Below, one piece after another: positions 22,901 to 30,530 of a stretch of DNA of 64,000 nucleotides; positions within the stretch are counted from its first letter, which is position 1, and the number at the start of each line of letters is the position of its first letter. The notes beneath the pieces are model-generated. The model ran no database searches. It was given only the letters and a program-made list of their open reading frames with translations, and was not told the origin of the DNA. The DNA lies in NCBI RefSeq assembly GCF_963676685.1, contig NC_092344.1:51792830-51856829 (forward strand). The letters run 5' to 3'. Source of the stretch: Mytilus edulis (lineage: Eukaryota > Mollusca > Bivalvia > Mytilida > Mytilidae). A program made the position numbers and the translations under genes.

Positions 22901-25900
22901 CCCCTCTATTGACTTCAAAACTTTTGCTTATTTTACATGTATTAGTTTGTGAATAGGTCAATTTATGGAGAACCACAAGTGGTTGGTCAATGATATTTGG
23001 TATGTAGTTGTGTAGGCATAAGCATATCTCATTTCCATGGAGATAATTTAGCTCAGCCCCTTAGTCATGGTCTATTGACTTTGAAACTTTTGCTTATTTT
23101 ACATGTATTAGTTTGTGATTAGGTCAGTTTATGGGGAACTACAAGTGGTAGGTCAATGATATTTGGTATGTAGTTGTGTAAGCATCGACATATCTCATTT
23201 CCATTGAGATAATTTGGCTCTGCCCCCTTAGTCTATTGACTTTGAAAATTTTTCTGAGTTATCATGTATTAGTTTGTGATTAGGTCAATTCAAGGGGAAC
23301 CATTAGTGGTAGGCCAATGTTAATTGGTATTCAGTTGTATAAGCATTGGCACATCTCATTTTCATGGAGAATATTTGGCCTAACCACTCAGTCACAGTCT
23401 AATGACTTCGAAACTTATCTTAGTTTACATGTATTAGTATGCAAATTTATTGGCATTTGTAAGTATCCTTTCCATGGAGATTATATAGCCCCACCCCCTC
23501 TTATTGACTTTGAAACTTTTCTATAATTTAGTAGTTAATGTTTGTATTTAGATTTGGTAACGACTTATTATAAGTCAATGGTCATGATGGTATTTGGTAT
23601 GCAGTTGTATAAGCATTGGCACATCTCATTTACATGGAGATTGTTTAGCCATGTAACCTAGTCATGGTTCATTGAATTAGAATATTTTCATAAATTGTGT
23701 AAGATGTTAAAGTATTGCTATTTTGATTTCAACATTTGCATATTCAAAATTACAAAAAGACGAGACATATCTCTGTGATAACAGTTTATTATTTTAAAAA
23801 GTAATATGTCTACAATGTAATTTTGGTGATTTTTGTTCATTTTGTAAAAAATTACATCAGTTAATGTTGATCACAATAAAATTTTCAATTAAGGTGGCTC
23901 GTGGGTACAAATATTTTAGCAAAAATTCAAACCTTTATTTTTTCATTACAAAATTTATTTATTACACTATTAGTTAATTCTTTATGATATGATACTAAAA
24001 TCAACCCAAAAAAGAAACGATTCGGTTTGGTCCCAGATTACTTTTAAAATGTTTATAGCATTGAAAAAGCTCCAAATTATCTCCCTTTGGTGCAAAAAAT
24101 GCCATTTTTTGGCATTAAATTTGAAATATCTTTTTTTATCTCATCGGTGACCTATATTTTTTATTATTGTTTTTAAATAAGCTGTACATCAAATAAATAA
24201 TTGTAAAATTTAAGCGATTTCTGTAATTAGGTTATTTTTTTATTTCGATATTACCTCTATTTTTCCTATATATTAGCTCAACAGAAAAAAGGACATCAAC
24301 AAATATGTATGCTTCTTCTGAAGGCTGATTGTGAGCTTAAATGAGCAGTGACCCCATTTTTTTATTTCATTTTTCTTTTAAGTATATGATAAAGTTCATT
24401 TATAAAAAAATATAGCGAAATCCTATATAAGAATTTTTTTTTTTATTTATACCCAGGACCCCCCTTAATTTGATAAATTTTATGAAAGATAACAAGATGT
24501 CATCTTTGAATAACTAAGCCAGGATTTATATAGTATTTTACTATATAAATCCTTGGAATAAGAATGAAAGAAGTTTACTTTGTCAATGTTGCAATGCACC
24601 TGTGTCAAATAAAAGTGCAAGGATAGAAAATTAATTTAGAGAGAGAATATATGCTTGTATTTTGTAGTTTGCTCTCTGTCCAGTGGCATATATTACAAGC
24701 ATATTTTGCAAATTTGAAATAAAAAAAAAGGTGCAACATGGCTGGAATAGAAGAGTTGTTTTAAGGCAACTTTAATACTGTGAGAGCATGATAATCTCAT
24801 TTCAAGAGGCATTGGATTTATATATAATATTGTATAGATATACTTTGTCTCAAATTTTTAGCCTAACAGTGTAAGATCTGCCAAGGAGGTTATATTAGAA
24901 GGAGAGTGAACACTCTGCTTGATACAAAATTAGCATCCCCAGGATAGCAGTTCGATCAGAGAAAAATGATAAAATTATAAAGAAACCGACATGTTATCAC
25001 CCACTTGACATAGCCGTCTGATGTACCAGGCTGTTACCGCGAGTAGTTCGGGCTATAAGATAAATCGCATATGTCACGTGATTGTTATCAGTGACTGGGT
25101 CATTAAAGTTGAGGTGTATTTTTAGTTACAGTGCAGTGCATAGGTGTTTATGATTTGGAAAAAGATTTGACGTGCAATTTCAAAATCAACCGTCTGTCTA
25201 CGGTGAAAAAAGATTAAGAAATGACAAAGTTATGAGGGTTTAAAGGAAAGTTAGTAAGCGATTTTTATTCAACACTACATTGCTTTAAACAAAGATTTTC
25301 TCTTCACCTGTCAGTTTCTGCTTATGAGAATTGGCAGGTAATAATCATAGAAAATATACGAATATGCAAAGTACTTTAGTTACGGTGACCGGTAACGACC
25401 GGAAGGAATATTTGCAATTGAAACTTAGAGAAATTTATCAGGAATAACGTAAAAGTGACTTTCTGTTATGACTGTTGATATTAACATTGACGGCAGTGAG
25501 AAGGATATTCATTTCATTTCTATTGGTAATAAGTTTACTTTTAAAATAGAATTTTAATTTTTAATTACTTAATTAAAAATATCACAAAAAAATGTGATTA
25601 ACATTTCAAAAATTGTATATCCGGTCAGTTTATGCCACCTCGGGTGTTTCCGTTCTTTCTCGGGTATGTAATTAGGACAAAATCTCCCTCTGTGACAGAG
25701 TCGATCTCAACTAATTAACACCCACTTACAGAAAAGTCGGTAACATTTCATGTCTAATTATCGTCGTTCGTCCTCTCTCCTTCTAATATAACCTCCTTTG
25801 ATCTGCAAACTTGCAATAGCAAGTTCATAAACCTGTTTGGGTGAAACTGCAAGATGGATTTCCTAAAATTATTTTTTGACCGATAAAGGGGGCAGCAGTT

Positions 25901-26166
25901 ATTTAATCAATCAATAACTTTGCTGTTACAATCAATCTTCGTTCAAAAGAGTTTAATGTTGCTTATTTAAAATATAAAAACATTGATTGTGCTTTATTTA
26001 CTCTGTTATTTATTTTGTAGTTCAACAGCAAGATAAAGACCAAACATTACAGAGATCCACAGAGAGATTTGAAGACACAGTAGAAGAATTAGGAATTGAA
26101 CATGCCATTGAAACTATTATTAAATTAGCTTCACTGTGTAAAAATACTGACATTTCAACCTTGTAA
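1890..26166 (+). CDS. CENPP: Centromere protein P (CENP-P), nine-exon gene model
   Basis: CENP-P is a CCAN inner-kinetochore protein that pairs with CENP-O through tandem RWD folds. The model joins 1890-1936, 6984-7163, 8096-8162, 8929-8995, 9580-9656, 13845-13933, 20571-20750, 21286-21377 and 26021-26166. These total 945 nt, 314 aa plus TAA, all introns are GT-AG, and every junction keeps frame. Human CENP-P is about 288 aa. Recognisable features in order: N-terminal coiled coil (about residues 44-75), the LAGISI box (105-110), the GQCMDILFKVEFECLE strand block (130-145), the HRQRIKTFQHFVEKYPDSV block (197-215), ISWKFEVD, and a C-terminal ELGIEHAIETII helix (289-300). Each has a counterpart in vertebrate CENP-P in the same order. 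The first exon is the least certain part. Introns reach 6.6 kb and hold many TEs and a nested recombinase gene. There is no canonical AATAAA between the stop and the TE at 26403. Confidence 0.88.
1964..1998. repeat. (AAAC)n microsatellite
   Basis: Imperfect AAAC/AACA tetranucleotide run in CENP-P intron 1. Confidence 0.8.
2234..2273. repeat. Short inverted repeat
   Basis: 11-bp arms AGTCTGACAGT and ACTGTCAGACT are separated by 18 bp. They could form a small hairpin within intron 1. The surrounding 2000-2870 shows no gene. Confidence 0.6.
2871..2940 (+). repeat. Left half of an interrupted SINE-like module
   Basis: It begins AGGAATTTCTCAATGCTCTTC and ends GAACATCAC where the 2941-5848 element is inserted. 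The continuation is at 5849-5935. An uninterrupted relative lies at 45911-46049, with the same order of blocks and the joined sequence AACGTCACTGATGGG. Confidence 0.75.
2941..3415 (+). repeat. Left long terminal inverted repeat
   Basis: Matches the reverse complement of 5392-5848 almost throughout, including a block around GGTACGGGAAGATAGATA and the inner GGTTTCGTC motif. The outer heptamer is CACTGTG. No RSS-type nonamer is seen at 12 or 23 bp spacing. Confidence 0.85.
4075..4156. repeat. GGAC/GGAT minisatellite
   Basis: Degenerate (GGAC)n with GATGGA variants inside the 2.9 kb element. It produces open frames on both strands, which are artefacts of the repeat. Confidence 0.8.
5392..5848 (-). 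repeat. Right long terminal inverted repeat
   Basis: Inverted partner of 2941-3415. It ends ...ACACAGTG at 5848 and is immediately followed by the ATCAC target duplication. Confidence 0.85.
5849..5935 (+). repeat. Right half of an interrupted SINE-like module
   Basis: ATCACTGATGAGTCTTTTG, then TCGAAATGCGCACCTGGCG, then GTCCTGGTATCTACAATG. The same blocks occur at 45974-46049 and, more divergently, near 51611 and 51961. It continues the module left of the 2.9 kb insertion. Confidence 0.75.
6086..6358. mobile_element. TTAA-flanked MITE, copy 1
   Basis: A 273-bp element with terminal inverted repeats GGTGGTACCYAACACT. Left flank is TTAA (6082-6085); the right flank is TTTA, probably a decayed TTAA. 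Copy 2 (29690-29963) is in the opposite orientation with intact TTAA on both sides. TTAA duplications are typical of piggyBac and Kolobok elements. No coding capacity. Confidence 0.75.
6590..6735 (+). repeat. Dispersed repeat fragment with GACTTTGGTACAGACAT motif
   Basis: Contains CTGACATATTCCTGACTTTGG, then TACAG, and a GGTTAAATCTGGTTTTATGG block. Related fragments are at 31480-31590 and 50790-50940. I recognise this as a common bivalve repeat; class unknown. Confidence 0.55.
6984..7163 (+). CDS. CENPP: CENP-P exon 2 (coiled coil)
   Basis: Acceptor TTCTTTTTAAG|ATTT, donor ACA|GTGAGT. It encodes residues 17-75, ending in a heptad-rich coiled coil (EISQLEEEIKSLEKLLKQ). A second acceptor at 6991 would break the phase with exon 1. 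Confidence 0.85.
7164..8095 (+). other. CENP-P intron 2
   Basis: GT-AG intron, AT-rich, no recognised repeat or gene. Short open frames on both strands lack codon bias. Confidence 0.6.
8096..8162 (+). CDS. CENPP: CENP-P exon 3
   Basis: Acceptor TTTATAG|C, donor AAG|GTTAGT. Encodes NVDKSPKTVEDYKEECEDIQ (residues 77-96) plus two residues, an acidic linker after the coiled coil. Confidence 0.85.
8929..8995 (+). CDS. CENPP: CENP-P exon 4 (LAGISI box)
   Basis: Acceptor TTTGTAG|ATT, donor CAG|GTATTT. Encodes residues 99-120 with KLAGISIQEL, matching the LTGINI box of vertebrate CENP-P. Confidence 0.87.
9580..9656 (+). CDS. CENPP: CENP-P exon 5
   Basis: Acceptor TATTTTAG|GT, donor ACT|GTAAGT. Encodes residues 121-146; GQCMDILFKVEFECLE is the first beta-strand block of the N-terminal RWD fold. 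Confidence 0.88.
9657..10390 (+). other. CENP-P intron 5, left part
   Basis: AT-rich DNA without recognisable gene or repeat. Confidence 0.5.
10395..12430. mobile_element. Possible ~2 kb element bounded by inverted repeats
   Basis: A segment near 10400-10437 (AGATATGGACCATAATTTG) recurs inverted near 12393-12425 (CAAATTATGGTCCATATAT), and homology extends into a GGCYYGTTTCCT block. The interior repeats GGTTTCC motifs (for example 12087, 12231, 12241) and has no transposase frame. No clean target duplication was found. Confidence 0.35.
12611..13796. mobile_element. hAT-like non-autonomous element, copy 1
   Basis: 1186 bp with ends CAGGGCTCAC...GTGAGCCCTG; 14 of the first 15 inward bases match. 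Adjacent flanks share ATTTATA (12604-12610 and 13797-13803), a 7-bp duplication close to the 8 bp expected of hAT. The left subterminal region repeats GAGAAGTG three times, and the right repeats GCGACT/AGTCGC, like transposase-binding subterminal motifs. A nearly identical copy is at 26403-27596 in the same orientation. No transposase. Its right end is 48 bp from CENP-P exon 6. Confidence 0.85.
13845..13933 (+). CDS. CENPP: CENP-P exon 6
   Basis: Acceptor with a strong pyrimidine tract ending TTTTTCAG|AAT; donor CAG|GTAAAG. Encodes residues 147-175, including LKITKLDIYVPENIQDEL. This corresponds to the strand and loop before the conserved KYPD block. Confidence 0.85.
14043..14493. mobile_element. 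451-bp TIR element with 4-bp duplication
   Basis: Terminal repeats GGTCCGAGTACACAGTTAT (left) and its inverse (right), flanked by ATGA on both sides (14039-14042 and 14494-14497). No coding capacity; open frames across its right end are spurious. A 4-bp duplication would fit Sola1- or Chapaev-like families, but this was not tested. Confidence 0.75.
15191..15388. repeat. Tandem array of ~35-bp hairpin units (about 6 copies)
   Basis: The unit is ATTTCTTGC TATTGCACAATACTGTGCAATTGAAG with minor variation. Each unit holds a 7-bp inverted repeat (TTGCACA/TGTGCAA), so the array is a string of small hairpins. Confidence 0.85.
15581..15871. repeat. Near-perfect 74-bp foldback plus a direct third copy
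   Basis: Left arm 15705-15779 and right arm 15798-15871 are inverted copies with about one indel and one substitution, around an 18-nt loop. Both carry TAAGCTCCGACGGCATCAAT. A direct copy of the left arm, diverging at its end, is at 15581-15651. A smaller 21-bp palindrome (GCATCAATTG-T-CAATTGATGC) follows at 15958-15978. Confidence 0.9.
16405..17010. repeat. ~160-bp tandem array, four units
   Basis: The anchor CCAAAATCAA occurs at 16431, 16592, 16753 and 16912. Each unit contains TTCCTTTTGTGGTCATAAAC, then TTCATAGATTTCTATTTACT. A degenerate unit recurs near 33590-33740 and a fragment near 40320-40420. Confidence 0.85.
17211..17362 (+). repeat. Dispersed repeat ending in GGAGAGTTGTCTCGTTGGCA
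   Basis: Contains GGGCCTTTTATAGCTTGCAG, then GACTGTACTTTGACA, and ends TACCACATCTTCTTATATGA. Related copies: 46975-47100, 58128-58325, and the sister family at 35515-35810 and 40492-40780. Confidence 0.7.
17724..17828 (+). promoter_or_regulatory. Repeated TTATCACATA motifs before the recombinase gene
   Basis: TTATCACATA/TTATCACATGCC occurs three times (about 17733, 17753, 17777). The last two belong to a 25-bp direct repeat containing GCCTTTCCGTCA/ACCTTTCCGTCA. The frame stays open through this region to an upstream ATG at 17724, so a 35-residue longer N-terminus is possible. The repeats and the better context of the ATG at 17829 (ACAAAATGG) favour a leader. Confidence 0.4.
17829..18303 (+). 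CDS. Recombinase exon 1 (core-binding domain)
   Basis: ATG at 17829 in a good context; donor GAG|GTGAAT, phase 1. Ends in KGQLGR, the usual junction before the catalytic domain in this family. Confidence 0.85.
17829..19991 (+). CDS. Crypton-type (DUF3504-like) tyrosine recombinase, three exons, nested gene
   Basis: Exons 17829-18303, 18515-18736 and 19336-19991 join in frame to 1353 nt, 450 aa plus TAA, with GT-AG introns. The N-terminal half (about residues 20-155) is a SAM-like core-binding domain: KRKTASDVNIFTNWL, LDKLLARFF, YEPGTVKAFQSSISRY. The catalytic half shows R179 in FGLRSREEHATLCWGDI, H304xxR307 in NHSARK, H330 in SGHKNVQ and Y339 in SINEY, the full tyrosine-recombinase set. The C-terminal 100 residues are acidic and low-complexity (DDMPSDDDDQ). 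Cryptons and their domesticated relatives (ZMYM2, QRICH1, KCTD1-type domains) carry this domain. Family-typical phrases include GNPGALIHSVW, TERQTKTR and GNPRCPVATY. It lies in CENP-P intron 6 on the same strand. Whether it is a mobile element or a host gene cannot be decided here. It is antisense-free and unbroken. Confidence 0.88.
18515..18736 (+). CDS. Recombinase exon 2 (catalytic Arg)
   Basis: Acceptor TTATTTCAG|GT, donor AAAG|GTACTT. Encodes GNPGALIHSVWLNNSLHFGL, then R179, and RQTKTRTG, the beta-hairpin with the likely catalytic lysine. Confidence 0.88.
19336..19991 (+). CDS. Recombinase exon 3 (HxxR, H, Tyr)
   Basis: Acceptor TTTTTAG|GA. Encodes the remaining catalytic residues and the acidic tail. 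Stop TAA at 19989-19991, followed by an ATTAAA variant poly(A) signal about 13 bp later. Confidence 0.88.
20187..20312. mobile_element. 126-bp palindromic foldback element
   Basis: Arms ACATGGCATTTTTC...ATATCAGCCC and the inverse close around an 18-nt loop (TTGAGCCATGCGGCTCTT) with only one or two mismatches per arm. It inserts into AT-rich DNA between the recombinase gene and CENP-P exon 7. Foldback MITE-like; transcribed, it would form a long hairpin. Confidence 0.85.
20571..20750 (+). CDS. CENPP: CENP-P exon 7 (KYPD block)
   Basis: Acceptor GGATTTCAG|C, donor AGG|GTAAGA. Encodes residues 177-235; WHRQRIKTFQHFVEKYPD aligns well with the vertebrate CENP-P block containing KRTFKHLKEKYPD. Confidence 0.92.
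21286..21377 (+). CDS. CENPP: CENP-P exon 8
   Basis: Acceptor ATATTTCAG|A, donor ACA|GTAAGT. Encodes residues 237-266: PVFCISWKFEVDQVYRAKSR, then LALSMKIPDY, matching the vertebrate WRIQID...LLTKVP strands of the second RWD fold. Confidence 0.9.
21390..21560 (-). repeat. Dispersed repeat with GGCTCCTGACTTGGGACAAGC
   Basis: Minus-strand fragment of the family also at 40492-40780 (same strand) and 35515-35810 (plus). Shared blocks: GAGAAAACTAATGGC and TTGAATTACAGGCTCC. Confidence 0.7.
21630..22735 (+). repeat. Dispersed element with internal ~150-bp tandem array
   Basis: It begins with a hairpin (GTCGAGC...GCTCGAC) and a (CGG)n run, continues with about six units anchored by TGACCTTGACCTCATTTTCA (near 21822, 21970, 22117, 22266, 22415, 22560), and ends GACATTTCAGCGTGTGCACTC. 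The end part recurs at 30402-30530, and an inverted copy of the array is at 33930-34400. Class unknown. Confidence 0.75.
22796..23700 (+). repeat. ~165-bp tandem array
   Basis: The anchor TTTGGTATGCAGTTGTATAAG and CATCTCATTTCCATGGAGAT recur about six times (near 22838, 22998, 23165, 23325, 23590, with one partial). A single degenerate unit is near 27826-27905. Frames across it are spurious. Confidence 0.8.
23893..24464. mobile_element. 572-bp TTAA-flanked element
   Basis: Ends are GGTGGCTCGTGGGTA and, inverted, GGGGGGTCCTGGGTA, flanked by TTAA on both sides (23889-23892 and 24465-24468). Interior is AT-rich with CCAAATTATCTCCCTTTGG. piggyBac/Kolobok-type MITE by target duplication; no coding capacity. 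Confidence 0.65.
24882..25799. mobile_element. 918-bp TIR element with GATCTGC duplication
   Basis: Terminal repeats of at least 24 bp, including AAGGAGGTTATATTAGAAGG, inverted at the right end. It is flanked by GATCTGC at 24875-24881 and 25800-25806. A 7-bp direct duplication is unusual (7-9 bp families include P, Merlin, hAT, MULE). Higher GC than its surroundings. No transposase frame. Lies in CENP-P intron 8. Confidence 0.8.
26021..26166 (+). CDS. CENPP: CENP-P exon 9 (C-terminus and stop)
   Basis: Acceptor TTTTGTAG|TT. Encodes residues 268-314; the RFEDTVEELGIEHAIETIIK helix matches the vertebrate C-terminal LVGLLGIEAALESLIK. Stop TAA at 26164-26166. Confidence 0.92.
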
Positions 26167-26402
26167 AAATTATATATATATTTGGATAAGACTACATTGA
26201 TTCTGTAGTTGTAGAATTATAAAAATACATAAAAATTCATGAAATTGTTCACATTTTCTTTGACCATTAATTTCAAGTCTGGTTTGATTTTGGCATTATT
26301 TGCATTTACTACTCATGATTAATGCCCTTTAATTATCAAAATAATTTGACAATTTCATAACCTTGCTGTTTATACAAAACAAACATTTGTTATATATATA
26401 TA
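26167..26402 (+). other. CENP-P 3' flank / probable 3'UTR
   Basis: AT-rich with a TATAAA variant near 26219 but no AATAAA before the hAT-like element at 26403. The first canonical AATAAA downstream (27116-27121) is inside that element. Confidence 0.5.
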
Positions 26403-27596
26403 CAGGGCTCACACTACTTCAGAATTATAGGGAGAAGTGACTTCTCTTTTTGAAACTGATAGGGAGAAGTGGTGAGATTTGAAAGAGAAGTGCTCATTCG
26501 CGCGGTGCGCTACATTATGTTTGGATTTTACAATAGTATAAAGGGCCATATGTAAATAATGTTCTTTTTATGCTGTTCAATTCATATGAGTAAAAAATTA
26601 CAATTAAAGTAACATTTGAAATTAAAAGTTGTTTAAGTTTTACTAAGGTTCTTGTGAGAAACTACCAACTAATTATCTAGCACTAAAAAAAAAAAATTTA
26701 TTTTAAAAAATGTAAAGAAATTATAATATATCAATTACAATTTAATTAAAAATTTTCTTGTGTATGAAATTCAGTGTTTCTCATAAAAAAATATAAAAGT
26801 TATTAAGCTGGGCCATAATATATTGATATTAGTTTTATAGTCTCAGAGTTAAGGAACTTTAATCAATAGTTTGAAACAATCCATAAAAAATATAGGGAAT
26901 TATATACACCAATCAATTAGATGTAACCAAAAGTCTCTTAATGCGTGTGGAATGCGTAATTTTTCTCTTTGGGATCAATGTTCTTCTGTCAGCTGTTCCA
27001 TCCGTGCGTCCCTAGTAATTATTGTAAAAGTACGGATTTCGGTCATAGCTGGTCCGGTTCAGATCCGTAGTTTAGAAATCGGTCAATGGCGGACGAATGC
27101 AAGAAAATTTACAAAAATAAACGATGTTTGACAAGCTATTTGGAAAGGAGCATGACGGTTTTAATGCAATAAATGGATTAAACATTTACTGGAGGCAACT
27201 TTTATCACTTTTAAATGAAGTAACAAACTTATTTTGCCGCCGAAATTTAGGTTGATGTACGTTTTCGAGTAACAAGCACCGGAAATGCACGAAGTGATAA
27301 AAAGTTGTATTTTCATCAAATAACCTGCTACACACTGCGAAGACAATGCTTCAACCTCTTTTCTAAAGATAATGAATTGTTTATGTCTGAATTTCTTTAA
27401 TTATCAGTAAAAAATTGATGTTTGATCAACTTGGTAAAAATTGAAAATGTCCGATGACGGAAGCGACTGAAAGCGACTATCGTCAAGAACAGGGCGACTT
27501 GTTTTCGCTTTTGGGGGTCGGAGAAAGCGAAGTGACGGTTGGGAAGGCGACTTCTTCGCCCAAGTCGCCTGGTAGCGTGAGCCCTGCATATATATG
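26403..27596. mobile_element. hAT-like non-autonomous element, copy 2
   Basis: 1194 bp, ends CAGGGCTCAC...GTGAGCCCTG, very similar to copy 1 at 12611-13796 with small indels. The flanks are TATATATA and CATATATA, consistent with an 8-bp duplication but uninformative because of low complexity. Starts 237 bp after the CENP-P stop. Confidence 0.82.
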
Positions 27597-28174
27597 TTGT
27601 TTGATAAACCCCACTCATTAAGGAACTTGTAGTCAATTCATACAAAAATTACAACATTATTATAAAAAAAATCCTTTTCAAAAACAATTTGGTCAGCTTT
27701 ATTTGATTTTTTTTTTTTTGCAGAATGATATATTTTTGTCTACCTGCCTCAAAAGATGCGGTTTCTGCATCATTAACGAACTTGATAAAGTTTCGTGAAT
27801 TTAGGAGAAACCATAACTTGTAAGAAATATATTTGGTATGCAATTGTATAACCCATGACATAATTTATTACCATGGAGATTATTTGGCCTGCCATAGTCC
27901 ATTGTTCATGGAAATAACATGATTTTGCTTGGCACCATACCTTTTAAAATGAATGCAAGGTCAAAGGAGAAATGTATGTAAATTATGGGTGTGTAACATA
28001 GTTTCCCATTACACAAGGGAGATGAATAATATGAAAATGAATTCATATGATTTTAGAAACGGGTCTGAGTGATGCCCATCATTACAAACTCACCTCCTTG
28101 ATAGTGTTGTGGTAGAGAGTTCCCCTTAAGTGCTGGAGCTCTTTATAGGTTAAAAAAAGGTATTTGCTGCAGTC
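27597..28174. other. Intergenic DNA
   Basis: Contains one degenerate unit of the 165-bp array (27826-27905); no gene seen. Confidence 0.5.
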
Positions 28175-28612
28175 CAAATAAAATTGAGAAAGGAAATGGT
28201 GAATATGTCAAAGCGACAACCACCCGACCATAGAGCAAACAACAGCCGAAGGCAACCAATGGGTCTTCAATGTAGCGAGAATTCCCGCACCCGTAGGTGT
28301 CCTTCAGCTGGCCCCTAAAATATGCATAATAGTACAGTGATAATGGACGTCATACTAAACTCCGAATTATACACAAGAAACTAAAATTTAAAATCATACA
28401 AGACTAAAAAAGGCCAGAGGCTCCTGACTTGGGACAGGCGCAAAATTGCGGCGGGGTTAAACATGTTTATGAGATCTCAACCCTCCCCCTATACCTCTAG
28501 CCAATGTAGAAAAGTAAAACAATAACAATACGCACATTAAAATTCAGTTCAAGAGAAGTCCGAGTCTGATGTCAAAAGATGTAACAAAAGAAAATAAATA
28601 AAATGACAAAGA
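28175..28612. repeat. ~440-bp dispersed repeat, copy 1
   Basis: Shares with 43432-43860 the order: GACCATAGAGCAAACAACAG, TCTTCAATGTAGCGAGAATT, GTCCTTCAGCTGGCCCCTAA, GGCTCCTGACTTGGGACAGG, GCGGCGGGGTTAAACATG, GATCTCAACCCTCCCCCTAT and TCCGAGTCTGATGTCA. Same orientation. Partial kinship with the 40492-40780 family through the CTCCTGACTTGGGACAGGC block. Confidence 0.8.
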
Positions 28613-28786
28613 CTGATCAATAAGCATCTATTCATGGTCATCATCCTTTCATACATTACAAGTTTTGTAAAAATATAGAAGATTTTAAAAAAGAAATCTG
28701 TACCTATGTATTGTATCACATATTCTTGTAAAATGAGTGCATGTTATGCTTAAGTTTTGCAATGAAAGTTAGTTATCTAAGCTATC

Positions 28787-28791
<5 letters not shown>

Positions 28792-28818
<27 letters not shown>
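28792..28818. repeat. (TA)n microsatellite
   Basis: Uninterrupted TA dinucleotide run of about 27 bp. Confidence 0.9.
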
Positions 28819-29689
28819 CCAAAATAGTTGATTTGTGTATAATTCTATATATGGATTAACTCTTAATATTATGTATTGTGTGTACTTATATATTTTGTTA
28901 GTTATACTCATGTTACACAGCTAATTTTTTTTTTTAATAAACTATGAAACTATGACAAAAATGTATATTATGTATCTTATCAGATTTTTAATGTATTTAG
29001 CTGTTATTGTTTTGACCTAAGTAATTATTTAAGGAAATTTGGAAGAAAAGAAAAACAGATAGAGAATGGTTTTAAATTTTCATGCAAATAGGATTATGCA
29101 ATAGAATAGATTGTTTGGTGTTTGCTTTACGCTATTGCTGTGCATGAAGGATATATTGCCGCTTTTTTATACATAGTTATTCTATCAAAAAATGTATTTT
29201 TAGGTAAAGATTAGATTAAATGCAATCAAAACCTTATCGGACTGACTTGGTATCTAAATGTTCCAATGCTTATCACTACCTTTTTTGATGCACAAAATGT
29301 AGTTCATTGATCATAACATTTAATACATCCTATCCATGAACATTTCAAGAAATTTATGGATGTAAAAAATGCTCAGGTATTGCTCAGGCACAAAATGATG
29401 TTACAATTGTCAAAAAAATTACATAACTTTTGCAAGGTGCAGAAAGCTAATATCTGTTCTAAAATTAGAATGATGTCATTGTTAACATCATCTTTAAAAA
29501 ATTGGAGTTATCTTCCTTTGTCTAGAATTGCTGTCAGATCAACCACAACAAATGCAATAATTAATTTTACCTCCCACTGATAAATTAAACCAATTGTTAC
29601 TGTTCAGTGCTTACAAGCACTTTGATTAATAAATATGTCGATCTGAACTTTTGACCTGATGATCAGAATAAATAAATTCATTGTTTTAA
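28819..29689. other. Intergenic AT-rich DNA
   Basis: No convincing gene. A 74-codon frame at 29356-29580 has no recognisable motif. Confidence 0.45.
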
Positions 29690-29963
29690 GGTGGTACCCA
29701 ACACTTTCACTAAAATTAATTTGGCTTGTTTAATTTTCATAAAATTTTGACACAGTATTTACTTTGGCCCTTTGACAAAAATATAAAAATTTCAAAAAAT
29801 TTTGAACCAAGCATTTTATCAGAAAAATTACACTGGTTATATAGCAGTTTGACAAACACAAATTTTTATCACTGAGAAGCTTAATATTCCCTTTACAACA
29901 CAACGTAATTAAAACGTTTAGCTGACTTGAAAGAGTTATCTCCCTGTAGTGTTAGGTACCACC
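29690..29963. mobile_element. TTAA-flanked MITE, copy 2
   Basis: 274 bp, ends GGTGGTACCCAACACT and inverse, TTAA at 29686-29689 and 29964-29967. Inverted relative to copy 1 (6086-6358). Confidence 0.85.
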
Positions 29964-30383
29964 TTAACTTCATTGTGAATAAAAATGGTGACTTTGGAGT
30001 ATGTTATCAGGTTTGCATTGCCTATAAATATCTGTTTCTACTAGAAACTTTCTAGTTCTTTGGATTCATCATTATTGGTTGGATACAAATTTTGTGGTTT
30101 TCGTTGGTACAGGTGAACCATATTTTTAAGGAATTGCATATTTTATATAGGCTTTGTATGCACAGGTTTGCACAACCAAGAAATCAAATATCTACGAAAA
30201 TGCAGTTACCTCAATCCATTAATATAATACCTACGTAAATAAATGAATCCAAAGAAGTTGGCATAGTAGTCGCACATTTTTCATAAGAACGACAACAATA
30301 TGGCTAAAAAATTAAACAAAAACAACTAGCATAGACCTGGAAGTTGACACACTTCAATCATATATCTACGTAATATTTCAATT

Positions 30384-30399
30384 CCCCCCCCCCCCCCCC
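30384..30399. repeat. Poly-C run
   Basis: About 16 consecutive C, immediately before the terminal fragment at 30402. Confidence 0.85.
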
Positions 30400-30401
30400 A
30401 G

Positions 30402-30530
30402 GCTAGACAGAATATGTAAGTTTATGTGATAGTATCATAGTTGTAGTAAAGTTTTATATTTAGGAATATCAACATAATATTAATGATTAATAAAGAAGGC
30501 GGGACATTTCAACGTGTGCACTCTTGCTAG
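30402..30530 (+). repeat. 3' end fragment of the 21630-22735 element family
   Basis: AAGTTTATGTGATAG through GACATTTCAACGTGTGCACTC matches 22610-22735. Confidence 0.75.

Noticed and set aside
22762..23526. Short plus-strand frames with similar peptides
   Set aside because: They are translations of the 165-bp tandem array units.
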